NCBI GenBank assembly: GCA_050300015.1
Contig: JBNKWZ010000003.1
Location: 3,763 to 67,762, forward strand
Reading direction: 5' to 3'
Length of the DNA: 64,000 bases
Source of the DNA: CAYZQH01 sp050300015
GTDB taxonomy: Bacteria > Pseudomonadota > Gammaproteobacteria > Pseudomonadales > Cellvibrionaceae
The notes beneath the pieces were generated by a model that ran no database searches, was not told the origin of the DNA, and saw only the letters and a list, made by a program, of their open reading frames with translations. This document shows, piece by piece, positions 8,836 to 18,015 of the stretch (within the stretch, counting starts at the first letter, position 1; each line of letters begins with the position of its first letter). The position numbers were made by a program, and so were the translations under genes.

Positions 8836-11493
8836 ATGAAGCGACTCTGGATAATGATAGTGGTGTGTACGGCGATGGTAGCCTGTGGTGGCCAAGAGCA
8901 GCCGGGGTCTTCGTCGAGTAGTACTACTTCCTCAAGCAACTCATCCACCTCAGGTAGTCATTCGTCTTCTGGCAATAACTCTGATTTATTGAGCTTTGGC
9001 AGTCCCTTGGGTAACCAACCCATTCAAGAGGGGCTGGGTGTGAGTGTTGAAGTGTTGGCGGTTAACGATGAACAAGTGGATGAGGTGGACTTGTACATTG
9101 ATGGGCAGTTTTTTCGCACCGAGCTGACTACCCCGTGGGACTGGAACCCAGCGAAGGGCGATACGCTTTTAAGCAGTTTATTACCGGGGCAACATACGCT
9201 GGCCGCCGTGGCAAGAACCTTTAGCGGCGAAGAATATAGTAGAAGTATTGAGATTGAGATTGTACCCGCATCCTTACGCGTGGATGGGCTGTCGTTGATT
9301 GATGTGGGCCGTCAACAAACCGTTGCCAATTTTGACCCTATCGCCATAGGTGAGCTTGTTGAAATCAATTTAGATGCTCTTAATATCAATCAGTTTTCCA
9401 TCATCGCGAATCACGAGGGAGCAGTGGCCAGCGTGATATTCAGTCTCAATGGCTCCCAATACCGGGTGGATAATGGCGCGCCGTTTGCCATTACCTCCAA
9501 CGCTGCTGGTTCGGTACCTTTGCCATTTGATTTACAACCAGGGCGATATGACATTTCAGCAATGCCTTATTCAGAGATAAATGGCGGTGGTGAAATAGGT
9601 GCAGGTAAAAGCATCATGATTGAGCTGTTGCGGTCTCAGCTTGTATGGAGTGATGCCCCCATTCGAATGACATCCTCATTGGCTATGGGGGCGCCAGCCC
9701 AGGCAACTTTGGAGGTTGAGAACTCTGGCAATATTGTAAGCTCAGTGAGGGTTGTGAGTGCGCCAGAGTGGTTAACCGTGGGTAATGCTGGGGAGGTTGA
9801 GCCCGGAGAAACACGCACACTGACATTGACAAGCCCTACTTGTCTGCAAAATGCAGAGCTTAGTGGCTCGCTCACGCTTGCACGTGAGGCAGATGGTTTT
9901 ACGCAAAATATTGACGTGAATTGGTCTTGCAGTGATAAGCCGGCGTTTGATTTGGCCATTGAACGCTTTTACTTTAACCAAGTGGTACCAGCAAACGATT
10001 CCCTTGAGGGGAGTGATGGCTCAAAAGTGCGTTTGGTCAAGGGGCGGGAGGGCTTGGCACGCGCATTTGTTGTCAGAAACAATTTCGACAATGGTGCAGT
10101 GCCGCAGGTAGAGCTACATTACCGTTTGGTATCCGGTGCGATGGGTGTCTATCCGTTAACGAAGCCTCCCGCCATTCCCTTCGAAGTCGATGAGGGGCAG
10201 TTGGGCGCCTCTTATAATTATTTATTGCCAGAATCATTTTTCCAGCCGGGCACTGAGTATTATGTGGTGGTCGACCCTAACAACGCCATCGCCGAAAATT
10301 CAGAAGCCAATAATCGGTACCCAGAAAATGGGTATCTCCCGCTGGATATCGTTTCACCACCGGTGATGGATATTGTGTTTGTGCCCTTGTACGTGTCGGG
10401 CAATCGAGAGTTTAATTTGACTGACCAAGATGTTGAATTTTTAATGGAATCCTCCATGGTGTTTTTGCCCATCAACGAATACCGCTACAGCATTCGTCAG
10501 CCAGCGAACTATTCCGGTACCGATTGGGTGGAGGCCTTGCAACTGATTAATACCATTCGTTTCGAGGAAAACCAAAATAAGTTTTATCACGGTATCGTGA
10601 ACGGATTCATTGGCGATGGCAATACGGGTGGTATCGCGTTTGTGTCTTCTAAATCTGCATTGAGCTATGCCGACCCGGATACCATTGCGCATGAGTTTGG
10701 CCACAATTTGAGTTTGAGCCATACTGATTGTGGTGGCCCCGCAATGCCAGAGCCCAATTACCCTTATGCAAACGCCCGAACAGGCAACTGGGGTTACGAT
10801 ATTGGTCGCCAAAGATTAATTCCCCCCGATCGTGCGGACTTGATGAGCTACTGTTATCCCTCATGGATAGGCAGTTTTAGTTTTGAAAAAATGATTCACT
10901 ACTTTGCTCTTGGCCAAAGCCCGCGAACCTTTCAGTTTTTTGCTCCCACGATTGTGGACCCAGCAGTTGTCAGTGGCATTATTGATGGCGGCACGGCGAG
11001 TATTGAGGGTGTCATGGATGTAGTCGGAAATTTCCCCCGGGTATTGGATGTGGGTGCTTACAGCATTGTGTTGTATGACGAAGTGGGTAACGAAATACAC
11101 CGCGCGGGGTTTGTGCCCAGTGTGATTGATCACAGCCACAAGTTGCACTTTGACATTCCGTTACCGCGTCAATTGCTCAATAGCGATACCTATCGAATAA
11201 AGATCTTTTATGAAGGCCACGTGTTGCTGTCTGAAGCGTGGTTGGATAAAACGGTCTCGGCCTTTAGCGTATCGATTTGGGAGACTTTACGTCGCGTAGA
11301 TGACAACAACGTTTCCATTCAATGGAATGCAGATGGCCAGCATACGCTATGGGTTCGCGACGCCGATAGCGGCCAATTGTTGGGCATGGATACCACAGGA
11401 GAACTGCTGGTGTACACGCAAGCGGCGCAGTTAGAGTTGACTTATGCTCTGCAAAGTCGAAAAATCAAGCGCACGGTGGATGTGCCGAATTAA
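8836..11493 (+). CDS. polyserine lipoprotein with metzincin-like zinc metallopeptidase domain
   Basis: This 885-residue lipoprotein has lipobox TAMVAC (Cys17) and a short Ser/Thr/Gly linker to about residue 48. I start it at 8836, after AAGGGGG, because the signal peptide begins there. Beta-sandwich repeats follow. One at about 375-500 resembles CARDB domains (GREGLARAFVVRNN and AENSEANNRYP). The peptidase core has HEFGHNLSLSH at 619-629, a HExxHxxxxxH zinc site, and a later LMSYC with Met670 that fits the metzincin Met-turn. The C-terminal 200 residues are beta-rich. It would act at the outer membrane surface or outside the cell on an unknown protein substrate. A propeptide was not identified. 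Confidence 0.87.
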   Translation: MKRLWIMIVVCTAMVACGGQEQPGSSSSSTTSSSNSSTSGSHSSSGNNSDLLSFGSPLGNQPIQEGLGVSVEVLAVNDEQVDEVDLYIDGQFFRTELTTPWDWNPAKGDTLLSSLLPGQHTLAAVARTFSGEEYSRSIEIEIVPASLRVDGLSLIDVGRQQTVANFDPIAIGELVEINLDALNINQFSIIANHEGAVASVIFSLNGSQYRVDNGAPFAITSNAAGSVPLPFDLQPGRYDISAMPYSEINGGGEIGAGKSIMIELLRSQLVWSDAPIRMTSSLAMGAPAQATLEVENSGNIVSSVRVVSAPEWLTVGNAGEVEPGETRTLTLTSPTCLQNAELSGSLTLAREADGFTQNIDVNWSCSDKPAFDLAIERFYFNQVVPANDSLEGSDGSKVRLVKGREGLARAFVVRNNFDNGAVPQVELHYRLVSGAMGVYPLTKPPAIPFEVDEGQLGASYNYLLPESFFQPGTEYYVVVDPNNAIAENSEANNRYPENGYLPLDIVSPPVMDIVFVPLYVSGNREFNLTDQDVEFLMESSMVFLPINEYRYSIRQPANYSGTDWVEALQLINTIRFEENQNKFYHGIVNGFIGDGNTGGIAFVSSKSALSYADPDTIAHEFGHNLSLSHTDCGGPAMPEPNYPYANARTGNWGYDIGRQRLIPPDRADLMSYCYPSWIGSFSFEKMIHYFALGQSPRTFQFFAPTIVDPAVVSGIIDGGTASIEGVMDVVGNFPRVLDVGAYSIVLYDEVGNEIHRAGFVPSVIDHSHKLHFDIPLPRQLLNSDTYRIKIFYEGHVLLSEAWLDKTVSAFSVSIWETLRRVDDNNVSIQWNADGQHTLWVRDADSGQLLGMDTTGELLVYTQAAQLELTYALQSRKIKRTVDVPN

Positions 11494-11689
11494 TTGATTG
11501 GGCAAGCCGTCACAAAGCCCTCAAACCGTGTTGACCCTGCCGTGTTCTGTCGGCCAGGATTCTCTGGTGACTACAAGATTCTGATGACTAAAAGGCGCTA
11601 GGGGTGTCGTAGCATCAGGGTTTGCAAACCGCGTCACCTTGGTTTCCTGCGGCCTGTGATAGTGTCGTGCGTTACACGTTAATGATGGG

Positions 11690-13231
11690 GTGTTGGTGGT
11701 GAAGGCCATAATTTGGAGTGCTTTATTTTGCGGTCTGTTGTCGGCCTGTGGTGGCGGTGGCGAGCCAGGTAATGGTGATGGTACCCCTGGTGACAACACT
11801 CAGCAGCCTCCTGTGGACAATCAAAACCCAATGCCGCCCGTTGTGTATGCCCAATTGCAAGGCAGCGACACAGTGACCAATCAAGTTGTGCAGCTTCTGG
11901 GTGACCAATCTCAAGCGAGCGAATCTGGGGAGTTAAGCTTCACTTGGGCACAAGCAGCAGGCCCTGCTGTGATGTGGATAGACGAACCGACGGTGGCCAA
12001 CCCAAGAGTGTTGTTGCCCTCTGTGACCCAGGCTACAAATCTCGAATTGGAGTTGACGGTAACCGAGGGCGCCTTAAGTGCCAGCGATAGCTTGAGCCTT
12101 ACCGTGGTTCCTTGCGGTACGAATGTTAATATCATCTTCGGCGAAAGGTGTGTCTCTGGCGCATTTGGGCCCCTTATCGCCTACCATACCTCCACCGAAT
12201 ACCAAGGCTTGTATCATACCCAAAATGAGGCTGGGCGCCATGTGGCCTGGGACTGGAAAACTACCGGTGATCAAGCACACCCTGAGGTGCTGGAGGTCAC
12301 GTTTAACCACGATGACCGAGATCATGTCGTAGACGCGAAAGGTTGGATTGGCATTGCTTTGGCCAATGAGGCAGGGCGGGTTAAGCGCTCTCTTGCGAAG
12401 TATGCCAATGGCGCTCTGGTTTTTGACTTAAAGGTCACTGAGTATGAAAATGCCAGTGCTACTGCGGGCATGATTGTTAAAATGGAATGTGGGCACCCTT
12501 GCCAAAGTGCCGAGCTGCCGATAACCAATGCGCATTTGAAGCTTAACGAGTGGCATACCTATACCTTTCCTATACAAAGGTTTATCGACTCGGGCTTGGA
12601 TATCAACCAAGTGGATTTCACCGTGATGATCCACCCACGCTGGTATGAGCAAGATCGCAACGTTCGGTTTGAGCTGGACAATGTTCGTTTTGATGAAATC
12701 TATCGGCCGCCCGAGCCGGGAGAAGGTTGTATTGCCAGTGGTAATGTAACTTATCAATTGGCTCGCGCTGCAAACCCTAATGCCGACCAAACGGATGCCT
12801 ATAACTTAATTACGCAAGCCATGGATGTGGCGGTGGAGAAATACAATTGTTACACCAATCTCACTCGCCACCTGTACGTAGAATATAATCCCTCAGTTGC
12901 CACGGCGGATGGTAGTTCCAATGGCACCATACGCTTTGGCTCGCGCGCTTCTATGCACCATGTGACTGCGATGCACGAAATTTCCCACGTGTTTGGTGTG
13001 GGCACCCATCCGAATTACCGCGTAATGGTACAAGACGGGGTGCTGACCGGTCAGCTTGTTACCACCAAACTGCGTGAGTTGACGGGTGACTCTGTTGCCG
13101 TCATCAAATCGGACGGGACACACCTCTGGCCTTATGGGTTGAATTACATTAGTGAAGGCGAAACAGAGGAAGACTTACGTCGCCACTGTTTGATTATTGA
13201 GGCTTTGGTTGCAGATTTCGCCAATTTTTAA
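11690..13231 (+). CDS. lipoprotein with PKD-like, ExoP-type carbohydrate-binding and HExxH domains
   Basis: This 513-residue lipoprotein starts at GTG 11690 and has lipobox LLSAC (Cys20). A PKD/K319-like domain follows (about 45-140, with SFTWAQAAGPAV). Residues about 155-340 resemble the ExoP galactose-binding-like domain found in marine glucanases and agarases (AKGWIGIALANEAGRVK, ELDNVRFDEI). The C-terminal domain has HEISHVFGVGTH at 429-440 and WPYGLNYISEGE near the end. This matches a secreted domain known from polysaccharide-degrading bacteria and fungi that carries a zinc-peptidase-like HExxH but whose activity I cannot state. It sits beside another exported metallopeptidase (8836-11493), suggesting a shared extracellular role. 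Confidence 0.82.
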   Translation: MLVVKAIIWSALFCGLLSACGGGGEPGNGDGTPGDNTQQPPVDNQNPMPPVVYAQLQGSDTVTNQVVQLLGDQSQASESGELSFTWAQAAGPAVMWIDEPTVANPRVLLPSVTQATNLELELTVTEGALSASDSLSLTVVPCGTNVNIIFGERCVSGAFGPLIAYHTSTEYQGLYHTQNEAGRHVAWDWKTTGDQAHPEVLEVTFNHDDRDHVVDAKGWIGIALANEAGRVKRSLAKYANGALVFDLKVTEYENASATAGMIVKMECGHPCQSAELPITNAHLKLNEWHTYTFPIQRFIDSGLDINQVDFTVMIHPRWYEQDRNVRFELDNVRFDEIYRPPEPGEGCIASGNVTYQLARAANPNADQTDAYNLITQAMDVAVEKYNCYTNLTRHLYVEYNPSVATADGSSNGTIRFGSRASMHHVTAMHEISHVFGVGTHPNYRVMVQDGVLTGQLVTTKLRELTGDSVAVIKSDGTHLWPYGLNYISEGETEEDLRRHCLIIEALVADFANF

Positions 13232-13534
13232 GCGCTCGGCCTTCGCTCTGCATTAAATGTATTAGACGTAAGGGTGCGTGCTGATGTCAGATTCGCTCGG
13301 GACGAGTGGATCGCGTGCACCCATCAACCCGTTGAGCGTACCGCCTGGCGAAGCCTGCTGGGGGAGCAAAAATTGTCTGATTGATTCCAACTGCTCGCCC
13401 ATATCGGTTGCTGCCACTGAATGCCAGCGGCGCGCTTTCTTGTTGGCTGATCTCTTTTGCTGTCCCTTTACTTTATTTCTCTGGAGCGATGTAATGCATG
13501 GTTCAAACCACGACTATGTATGGTAAGACTTGCA
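13232..13534. other. 303-bp intergenic region, nothing identified
   Basis: No convincing gene, RNA or hairpin was found. A frame joined to the downstream nuclease is open from 13457, but its first 26 residues look like translated leader sequence. Confidence 0.4.
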
Positions 13535-15205
13535 ATGACATCGCTATCGATTCGAGATATTCAAGGAGATGGATTGTGCTCTCCAATGGCGGGCCAGTTG
13601 GTAGAAACGCAAGGTGTTGTTACCGGTATTCTCCGCAAGGGCTTTTACGTTCAAACACCTAATGTTCAATGGGACGGCGAGCGTTCAGATGCCATATTCG
13701 TTTTTGGCGACTCAAATGTGGTGAAGCCTGGCTATTGGGTGCAAGTGGGTGGTGAATGTGTGGATTATTTGAAGCACGATACGGCGCGCCCCGTCACTCA
13801 GATCAAAATGAACCGTTTGTTTCTAGTGGAAGAGAAAGGTCCCGGCATTGAGCCGATCGTATTGTCTGAAAAGCTGCTGCCACAAGACCACGTGCAACTC
13901 GCCAAAATCTTAAACAGCCTTGAAGGTATGCTCGTGGCATTGCCAGGTAACGCCACATTTATCGCGCCCAGTAATCCATTTGGGGATTATGTTTGTGCTT
14001 TGCCGCTTCAATTTAGTGAGCCCGGCATTATCCCAACCAAAGTGGGTGGTTTGATTGTAGAAGGGAATGCGCACGAACGCTGGTTTCCAGGGTTTCGCAT
14101 TTGGGATTACAAATTGGCCCCCAAGCTGAATGTGGGTGCAAGGCTAACCCAGACCATTGCAGGGCCATTACATTATCGCGTGGATGCCTGGCAAATGGCT
14201 GTCTCAAGCGCGATTGAGTTTGACGATAACCCCATTGTTTTACAAAAAAGCCGACTCCACAGTGAAAATGGCGCGCTTACGGTATTGACTTTAAATGGCT
14301 TTAACTTGGATTGGCATGTGGAGTCGGAAGCAAGGGTAGCCAACCCCCGACAAGATGTGGACGACGACTGGGGGGAGGGCCGGTTCCATACCCTGGCCCA
14401 AGCCATAGCCTTACAAGCCAACACTCCTGATATCGTGGCGCTGCAGGAGATTCAGGACAACGACGGCGCAGAACTGTCCCCTGAGGTCAGCGCGAGCAAA
14501 ACCTACACAGCGTTAATTCATCTTGTAAAGGCCTTGTCGGGAGTGACCTACCAGTGGGCCGATATTCCACCCGAGGTGGATGCCGATGGTGGCCAGCCAG
14601 GGGGCAATATCCGCAATGGCTTTTTATATAATCCCAAAAGAGTGGATTTGGTGAAAGACTCATTGCTACGACTTGGCGAGCAAGCGCCTTGCTTCGAAGA
14701 TTCACGCAAACCCTTGGTGGCGTCTTTTCGCGAACACCAAAGTCAAAATAACTTGACGGTTATCAATGTACATTTGGTATCTAAGCGTCAGCAGACAAGT
14801 CTCTTTGCGCCAGTTCAGCCGGGTGTTGATGTGAAAGAAAGCGTGCGCGTTGAACAAGCCAGTGTTATTGCACGCTTTGTAGAATCCCTTCACGACAAAG
14901 GTGAGAGCTATTACGTTACAGGGGATTTTAACGACCACGAGCACAGTCGTACCTTAAAAACTTTAACAGGTAAACAGAACGCCAATTTGGTTTTTAACTT
15001 ACCGCCACATGAACGCTTCGATTACAATCATCGCGGGAAATTGCAAGTGTTGATGCATGGGATTGTGCCGAAGACTATTGTGGAAAACAAAAAGGTGGAT
15101 TACGAAATTATCCACGGTAACGAGTTGTTAGGGGTGCCTCCAGGCGCTGATGCTGATAAGCCCAGCGACCACGCTTATGTACTGGCCAAAATTCATTTGG
15201 TTTAA
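13535..15205 (+). CDS. endonuclease/exonuclease/phosphatase (EEP) family protein with N-terminal OB-like region
   Basis: This protein has about 556 residues. The N-terminal 215 residues resemble the OB-like part of ExeM/YhcR-type nucleases (GDGLCSPMAGQLVETQGVVT). The C-terminal EEP catalytic domain begins near residue 245 and has the full motif set in order: TLNGFNLDW, ALQEIQDNDG, VINVHLVSKRQ, YYVTGDFNDHEHS and KPSDHAYVLAKIHL. These give the metal ligands and the catalytic Asp and His. It should hydrolyse phosphodiesters, probably DNA. Relatives are usually secreted, yet no signal peptide is visible from any in-frame start (13457, 13520 or 13535). I chose 13535 because homology seems to begin there; the start is uncertain. 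Confidence 0.85.
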   Translation: MTSLSIRDIQGDGLCSPMAGQLVETQGVVTGILRKGFYVQTPNVQWDGERSDAIFVFGDSNVVKPGYWVQVGGECVDYLKHDTARPVTQIKMNRLFLVEEKGPGIEPIVLSEKLLPQDHVQLAKILNSLEGMLVALPGNATFIAPSNPFGDYVCALPLQFSEPGIIPTKVGGLIVEGNAHERWFPGFRIWDYKLAPKLNVGARLTQTIAGPLHYRVDAWQMAVSSAIEFDDNPIVLQKSRLHSENGALTVLTLNGFNLDWHVESEARVANPRQDVDDDWGEGRFHTLAQAIALQANTPDIVALQEIQDNDGAELSPEVSASKTYTALIHLVKALSGVTYQWADIPPEVDADGGQPGGNIRNGFLYNPKRVDLVKDSLLRLGEQAPCFEDSRKPLVASFREHQSQNNLTVINVHLVSKRQQTSLFAPVQPGVDVKESVRVEQASVIARFVESLHDKGESYYVTGDFNDHEHSRTLKTLTGKQNANLVFNLPPHERFDYNHRGKLQVLMHGIVPKTIVENKKVDYEIIHGNELLGVPPGADADKPSDHAYVLAKIHLV

Positions 15206-15263
15206 TAAAACCCAGTGAACCATAACTGAAAATTGCGGGGCTCTTTTTTTGATAGAAGCTTAC

Positions 15264-15971
15264 TTACCCTTTTGAGGGAGCCTCTGTTTTGGGTATGGAC
15301 TTTGGATAATCGCAAAGTGGTTTGTAGGGTGGGGTGACAGGTATTGTGATTCGGGGTTTACCATTTGGCAGCGATACGATCAATAGGCTCTTTTTTCCGG
15401 CTCTGGATTGAATCATTCTAAGCTCATCTTTACTGCAAAATGTGGGTTTAGGGCCCGCAATGTCATATTTAAGAATCCAGCTATTGTCCCCTGCATAGCA
15501 ACGGCCTTCCACCCCCTTATGTGGAGTGACGGTGGGCTTGGTGCAAGCGGTTAAAGCCTTGTGGTAGTGCACCTGCGTGGTCCAAGGGCGCAATTGATCA
15601 GGGAATACTTTCCATTGTTTGCCATTTAATTCGTATACATTGCCTTGGGCGTCGTTGGCGCAGGCTTTTTTAGCGCACTTAAAAATATTCAGAATGGGCT
15701 TAGCGGCTAGCCAAACCATAGGTTGTGTACCCGTACTTAGCAGTGCGGGCTGCTCCTTGCCAGCGGTATCGGTCACAAACCCTGCCTTGAGGTGCGGGAA
15801 TTCGGTGCTGGTGACTTCCACCAAGGCAAGCGCTTTGTATTGGGGAGCGGGTTTTAGGCTTTTGGGCATCGCGGGGGCGGCAAGAGCCTGATGGCCTGCA
15901 GTGAAGATGCCTAGGTTAAACAGGCCAATGGTTAAAACTTTTGAGATATATTGAATTTGTTTTTGAATCAT
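15264..15971 (-). CDS. exported cysteine-containing hypothetical protein
   Basis: This 235-residue protein has a basic N-terminus and hydrophobic signal (VLTIGLFNLGIFTAGHQALA, cleavage near residue 32). The mature part has seven cysteines (for example FKCAKKAC and GRCYAGD), suggesting disulfide bonds in the periplasm or outside. The C-terminal tail is rich in Pro and Lys. I do not recognise the family. It converges on the EEP nuclease gene and has its own upstream region shared with the ExbD-like gene at 16202. Confidence 0.7.
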   Translation of the reverse strand: MIQKQIQYISKVLTIGLFNLGIFTAGHQALAAPAMPKSLKPAPQYKALALVEVTSTEFPHLKAGFVTDTAGKEQPALLSTGTQPMVWLAAKPILNIFKCAKKACANDAQGNVYELNGKQWKVFPDQLRPWTTQVHYHKALTACTKPTVTPHKGVEGRCYAGDNSWILKYDIAGPKPTFCSKDELRMIQSRAGKKSLLIVSLPNGKPRITIPVTPPYKPLCDYPKSIPKTEAPSKG

Positions 15972-16201
15972 CAGTCTAATTTATCCGTTCTTTCCACATG
16001 CTCGGGCGTCGAATTATAGGGGTGTTTAGGGGCAATTCAACTGTCGATGATGCCGATGATACGCCTTGATGTGAGTTGTGTGAATGAATTCGCTTGTGAG
16101 ACATCGAGCTGTGGAGAGGGTTCCCTGTCGGGTTATACTGACCATCGCTTCCATTGAAGTGAACTCACTTTACATGACGGTCATTAACTGACGGTGATTT
16201 T

Positions 16202-16828
16202 ATGCTGGTTCGATCCGCGTTGTTCCTTTTACTCCTAACACTTTCAGCGATGAGTGCCGCGAGCACTCTAGAGGAAGATCTAGAGCTCTACTGTGAACTT
16301 TATAACCCCGTGTCCTGGCGCGCTTTGGGAGATAGCCCGGAGTTGAATCAAATTGCCAATCACATCCTTGAGCGACAGCAGTACGTATTGCGCGATGAAA
16401 GCTTGAGGCAGGCGCTCTCGAAGGTTGATGTTTCCACGTTCACCACGTTTCACCGCAGCGTGCGCAACCGTATCAGTCAGTTGCTTGGAGAGCCTTGGCA
16501 GTGTACTCACTTCGATGCGTTTTTTACGCCCACCAGGCAATTTGTTACCGTCTCGATTGGGGAATTGGTAAAAAAACCCGTAGATCCCAATGCCGATAAT
16601 GTGATCACCATAACGTTAGCCATGGAGGGGACGATTTTTATTAATCATTCCACCCTGATGGTAAGGTCAAAACTCGATGAGGCCATCCAAAAGGCGCTTG
16701 CCGGTCGCAAGCCCAGCGATGTGACGTTTTACTTAAATTTTCATGATGACAGCAACGGATTGTTTGTGGGAGAAGTCTTAGCCGAACTCGCCGAGGCAGG
16801 TGTCGATAAGGTGCGTGTGTTTCGGTAG
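16202..16828 (+). CDS. secreted protein with ExbD/TolR-like periplasmic domain
   Basis: This 208-residue protein has a signal peptide (LVRSALFLLLLTLSAMSAAS, cleavage about residue 20). Residues about 130-208 match the pattern of the ExbD/TolR C-terminal periplasmic domain: NVITITLAMEGTIFINHSTL, then LDEAIQKALAGRKPSDVTF, and a final VLAELAEAGVDKVRVF. Real ExbD proteins have an N-terminal membrane anchor with a conserved Asp. Here that is replaced by a cleavable signal and an unrelated helical region (21-125). No exbB/tolQ gene is nearby, so a role in proton-driven transport is doubtful. It may be a free periplasmic module. The assignment rests on pattern only. Confidence 0.7.
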   Translation: MLVRSALFLLLLTLSAMSAASTLEEDLELYCELYNPVSWRALGDSPELNQIANHILERQQYVLRDESLRQALSKVDVSTFTTFHRSVRNRISQLLGEPWQCTHFDAFFTPTRQFVTVSIGELVKKPVDPNADNVITITLAMEGTIFINHSTLMVRSKLDEAIQKALAGRKPSDVTFYLNFHDDSNGLFVGEVLAELAEAGVDKVRVFR

Positions 16829-16873
16829 TTGTATCGGCCCCTCGCTACTGTGCTGGGGGTTCGCCTGAAGCCT

Positions 16874-17231
16874 TCATTTGATGTGCTCGTGGGTTATCGC
16901 AGCGCCTCCCAAGGTCAGTAAATCGGTAATCACACCGCCACCACAGGGACAGTACAGGGATGCTTCGCTTTGCCAATGTAGGCCTCAAGCCCTAGGCCCT
17001 CGGCAGCGGTTTGTCATAACCGTCAATGGTTGCCATCATCTGAAATTTACCGTGTGGCAAGACCGGTCTTTAATATTGGCATTTGTGTGGCAGTTACATG
17101 AGGTCGGTTAAATGGCGAATGGACTTCGCTGTCGCCGTCAGAAATCACTTGCGCGACCATGGTGTTGTCGAGCAACTTGGTGTTTGGTACGGCTGGATCG
17201 TCGTTTGTATAAGTCAGCCGGTGGCAGTACT
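16874..17231 (-). pseudogene. decayed coding region, minus strand, broken next to a MITE
   Basis: No intact frame exists, but the minus strand reads as protein-like segments in successive frames: YTNDDPAVPNTKLLDNTMVA running to a TAA at about 17056, then LPHGKFQMMATIDGYDKPLP, then AAEGLGLEAYIGKAK, and finally GGGVITDLLTLGGAA ending at a TGA at 16874-16876. At least three frame changes are needed. The upstream end abuts the 47-bp MITE at 17236-17282. I cannot identify the ancestral protein. Confidence 0.4.
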
Positions 17232-17235
17232 CTAG

Positions 17236-17282
17236 GGAGCCTCTAATAAGCCTAAAGCTGTTTGGACTTCATCAGAGGTTCC
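17236..17282. mobile_element. 47-bp MITE-like element, copy B, with CTAG target duplication
   Basis: The ends GGAGCCTCTAATAAG and the reverse complement of the right end, GGAACCTCTGATGAAG, are imperfect inverted repeats that nearly meet in the middle. The element is flanked by CTAG at 17232-17235 and again at 17283-17286, a four-base target duplication. The ends match those of the 220-bp element at 18888-19107, so this is an internally deleted relative. CTAG duplications are typical of IS5-group transposition; that link is inference. Confidence 0.75.
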
Positions 17283-17315
17283 CTAGAAGTCGTTTAATCA
17301 AACGGGTGGAATGTT

Positions 17316-17978
17316 ATGAGCCAGGTCATCGAACGTTTATGGGGCACAAAGCCGCCCACACATGCTGTTATTTGGCTGCATGGCCTGGGTGCCACGGCGG
17401 ATGATTTTGTGCCGGTGATTCCCTATTTGGGTTTACAGACGTCCTTGAATATTCGGTTTGTTTTTCCTCAGGCGCCTGATCGCCCCATTACTGTTAATGG
17501 CGGGATGATGATGCCGGGTTGGTACGATATTAAAGGGGTTGACCTTAAAGACAAGGAAGATCTTGCGGGCATGACGGCTTCGCAAGACACGCTGGAGCAG
17601 CTGATTGCAGAGCAAATCGCCTTGGGAATTCCCAGCGAGCACATACTCTTGGCGGGGTTTTCTCAGGGGGGTGCCGTGGCTTATTACACTGCCATTCGCT
17701 CGCAACACCGGCTGGCTGGAGTGCTGGCATTGTCGACCTATTTACCTTTTGGGGAGCAAACAGCCGAGGAGCATTCTGGCGTCAATGTAGGCTCACCCAT
17801 ATTGGCCATGCACGGTACAACAGACCCCGTGGTGCCGATGGCCATTGGTCAGTTCAGCGTAGAGCGATTAAAAGCGCTTGGCTATTTCGTGGATTGGCAA
17901 ACCTACCCAATGGATCACAGTGTGATTCCCGAGCAATTAACCGATATAGGCAGGTGGATCAACACCTTGTGGGCTTAA
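17316..17978 (+). CDS. carboxylesterase/phospholipase-type alpha/beta hydrolase
   Basis: This 220-residue cytoplasmic hydrolase is of the carboxylesterase II / acyl-protein thioesterase-like family (Abhydrolase_2). VIWLHGLGATADDF near residue 18 carries the oxyanion-hole HG. The nucleophile motif GFSQGG has Ser116. Asp170 lies in HGTTDPVVP and His201 in MDHSVIPEQL, completing the triad. Length and motif spacing are those of the family. It hydrolyses short ester or thioester bonds; the natural substrate is unknown. A 37-base gap to the rhomboid gene at 18016 suggests a two-gene operon. Confidence 0.93.
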   Translation: MSQVIERLWGTKPPTHAVIWLHGLGATADDFVPVIPYLGLQTSLNIRFVFPQAPDRPITVNGGMMMPGWYDIKGVDLKDKEDLAGMTASQDTLEQLIAEQIALGIPSEHILLAGFSQGGAVAYYTAIRSQHRLAGVLALSTYLPFGEQTAEEHSGVNVGSPILAMHGTTDPVVPMAIGQFSVERLKALGYFVDWQTYPMDHSVIPEQLTDIGRWINTLWA

Positions 17979-18015
17979 CCCCCAAAGCCTATATTGTTAA
18001 TAGAATGAGCAGTGC

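Noticed and set aside
13278..13526. Small plus-strand frame of 82 residues before the EEP nuclease
   Set aside because: There is no ribosome-binding site, signal or protein-like pattern; it looks like random open sequence.
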